From Akkermansiaceae bacterium UBA2381 (lineage in GTDB: Bacteria > Verrucomicrobiota > Verrucomicrobiia > Verrucomicrobiales > DEV007), in the NCBI GenBank assembly GCA_002344215.1, contig DDSV01000002.1, positions 1-64,000 of the forward strand: 64,000 nucleotides of DNA, in the 5' to 3' direction. Numbering within the stretch: position 1 is the first letter of the stretch; every line of letters starts with the position of its first letter. Below the pieces are notes generated by a model that was not told the DNA's origin, made no database searches, and was given only the letters and a program-made list of their open reading frames with translations. Shown one piece after another: positions 63,301 through 64,000 of this stretch. Made by a program: the position numbers and the translations under genes.

Positions 63301-64000
63301 CGGACACTGGCGGTGTGGGTGCCGAGGGTGAAGCGGTTCACGTCGCCGACGAATCCCCCGGTGCCGTAGGTGAGGACTTTCACGGGAGCGGCTCCGGTGG
63401 GTGAGCCGACGATGTTGATGGTGAAGCCGCCGACATTCAGAGCGGTGACATTGAGGCTGCCGCCGCCGGTCGCACCGAGGGCGGCACTCGTGGCGGCGTC
63501 GATCTCAAGGTTGTGGGTCGTTCCGGCAAAAGTCACGCTGCCCCGGGTGCTGCCTTCGCCGCCGAGGTTTGCTCCGGCGGCGACGGTGACGCTCGAGAGA
63601 TTGGTGCCCTCGATGACTAGGCTGCCGGCGCTGACCGTTGTCGTCCCGAGGTAGGTGTTGTTGCCCGCGAGGGTGAGGGTGCCGCTGCCGACTTTGGTGA
63701 GATTGTTATTAAAGGCACCCTGAAGCACGCCGGAGAACGTGGTGCTCTGATTATTGGATCCCACGCTGAGATGGGAAAGAGCGAGGTCGAGATCGGCGCT
63801 GCCCTTGAGTCCGCCGAGGTTGTAGGTCGTGCCTTCGGCGAGGGTGAAGTTCGCGCTCTGGGTGCCGGCGTCGCCGGTGTCGAGAGTGCTGTTTTGCAGG
63901 GCATTGGCATGGACGAGGACGATCATGCCGCCCTCGATGCGGGTGTCGCCTGAGAATGTGTTGGCGGTGGTGAGGTTGATCGTTCCGTTGCCTACTTTGA
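60327..64000 (-). CDS. Autotransporter-associated beta-strand repeat protein with PEP-CTERM anchor (3' part)
   Basis: About 1,224 residues are visible and the frame is open to the right edge, so the N-terminus lies outside. The sequence is a run of about 6-7 beta-strand repeats of the form LTKVGSGTLTLAGNNTYLGT, TTVSAGSL, rich in Gly, Thr, Asn and Ala, which predicts a long right-handed beta-helix. The C-terminus is VPEPGTLGLLGIVIGGYFC followed by LGLRRRRAAR: a PEP motif, one membrane helix and an Arg cluster, the exosortase sorting signal. The protein is likely processed and shown at the cell surface or secreted as adhesin or matrix. Confidence 0.92.
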   Translation of the reverse strand, partial: KVGNGTINLTTANTFSGDTRIEGGMIVLVHANALQNSTLDTGDAGTQSANFTLAEGTTYNLGGLKGSADLDLALSHLSVGSNNQSTTFSGVLQGAFNNNLTKVGSGTLTLAGNNTYLGTTTVSAGSLVIEGTNLSSVTVAAGANLGGEGSTRGSVTFAGTTHNLEIDAATSAALGATGGGSLNVTALNVGGFTINIVGSPTGAAPVKVLTYGTGGFVGDVNRFTLGTHTASVRGAGSFSDNGLDAIVIDLGYVTNTWVGGDGTNPSFWDIGTTANWTNPKDSLFQNGDDVIFTDGALNLAPVLQSNVTAGIATFSNTTGTDYVLISASGETLTLTEGLVANGSGNVTISSAITGAATLTRSGTGTLILSGANSFTGGTTITGGTLTLNSEAALGVAPALFTADHLTLNGATATLNAATSFAINDATRGITLGSGGGSFGVDPAFTLTIANAIGGSGALRKVGSGNLVLTAANTHTGLTSVNGGTLELNAASGNAIAGDGVAGTTDVQVNTGATLRNAAADQIADNGSVFLNGGTWNLNGYSEAIRNLTAAVATTVPSLTLGSGNVLTLNRVDWDNTGTSTNSSLTGGTLRFVADGATQPIFETNYVGGVNISSTVQIDATSLTFRASTFGTTVSGQVTGAGMLVYDHTGGAGGLNLTNGTNNYTGGTRWTSGSGVNGAWNILTVTASGALGSGTVSIQGGNQTTWTSSFSGVPSAFNFGGATTVHANDFVLTGAATLSAGTPVGDTATGENVTLSGAFDLDSHRLFLRGRGTGTISGEISGSGGISKIDNPGTWVLSGTNTYTGATNILAGILSISSEENLGGNPGSPNAAQLNLNGLTATLRTTANMTLNDANRGVTIGTDGGTIETAASTRLTVDNSLNLSGNLTKTGTGTALLNGTTTGGGTFTAGAGILQFGTQASLYNNTPSSWTPANITANSGATVAFNVGGAGEFSAGDVTTILANLSAVDNNGLKAGSNVGFDTTNTSGGNFTVADTIANSTGTGGGAVGVTKLGANTLILTSDNTYDGTTTVSAGTLIVNGNQSGANGAVSVATGATLGGDGTIGGPTSIAGSLRVGATTADGVTGTLDFNDGAPEAVTFGATSTWFIDLVQGTDSTVSDSINVGALSIATGAQLSFATDGAFTQTEKFTLASYTNAWNGTDIFLGYGDNSVHTIGGGQYQIKYADGGNFITLTAVPEPGTLGLLGIVIGGYFCLGLRRRRAAR

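Noticed and set aside
1..64000. tRNA, rRNA, CRISPR arrays, prophage and insertion sequences
   Set aside because: Intergenic gaps were read for cloverleaf signatures, regular direct repeats and transposase motifs; none was convincing.

Overview
The window reads as a piece of chromosome from a free-living member of the Verrucomicrobiota (PVC superphylum). Pointers are the PVC-type heme-binding CxxCH dehydrogenase, a PSD1-like cytochrome protein in operon with a DUF1501 protein, several secreted sulfatases and esterases, a chlamydia-like GreA with a large N-terminal extension, a TIGR04073 exosortase-associated protein, and a very long autotransporter-repeat protein with a PEP-CTERM tail. Genes for a Gram-negative outer membrane are present (kdsB, lpxD, lpxI, lpxB, core glycosyltransferases, a TonB receptor, a beta-barrel porin). 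No rRNA, tRNA, CRISPR array, prophage or transposase gene was seen.

Layout. 0-7 kb: the start of cobalamin-dependent methionine synthase (metH, runs off the left edge), a repeat-rich gap, a BtuB-like TonB receptor, a SAM-riboswitch-like RNA pointing right towards a small integrase-N-terminus-like ORF, and a large secreted protein of unknown function. 7-16 kb: small housekeeping and regulatory genes (hotdog thioesterase, GYF-PH protein, cyclic-nucleotide-binding protein, Hsp33 coupled to a mini RNase III-like protein, lipoprotein, long GreA, TIGR04073 protein, ArgE-like deacylase, Pro/Ala-rich membrane protein, thioredoxin). 16-34 kb: core metabolism (M3 peptidase, kdsB-pyrG, thrH, esterase, folC, barrel protein, rlmN, the three-subunit transhydrogenase pntAA-pntAB-pntB, an orphan GspF, a divergent aldo/keto reductase, folE2). 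35-39 kb: secreted transglutaminase-like protein and the CxxCH dehydrogenase.

39-45.5 kb is a lipid A/core cluster, all rightward: lpxD, an SDR remnant, two GT4 glycosyltransferases, an MsbA-type ABC transporter with most of its middle missing, lpxI and lpxB. Two of its genes are broken by internal deletions while the lipid A genes flanking them are intact. 45.5-60 kb is a catabolic region for sulfated or decorated polymers: a PQQ/cytochrome sugar dehydrogenase, the PSD1-DUF1501 operon with a divergent AraC regulator, two sulfatases, an MBL-fold hydrolase and a secreted nuclease. From 60.3 kb to the right edge lies the PEP-CTERM autotransporter-repeat protein on the minus strand.

The most unusual signals are the SAM-riboswitch-like RNA in front of an orphan ORF, the two internally deleted LOS genes, a terminator-like hairpin ending five bases before folE2, a perfect 13-bp inverted repeat in the leader of the barrel gene, and an aldo/keto reductase lacking half of its catalytic tetrad. 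All family calls come from reading motifs; no database search was possible.
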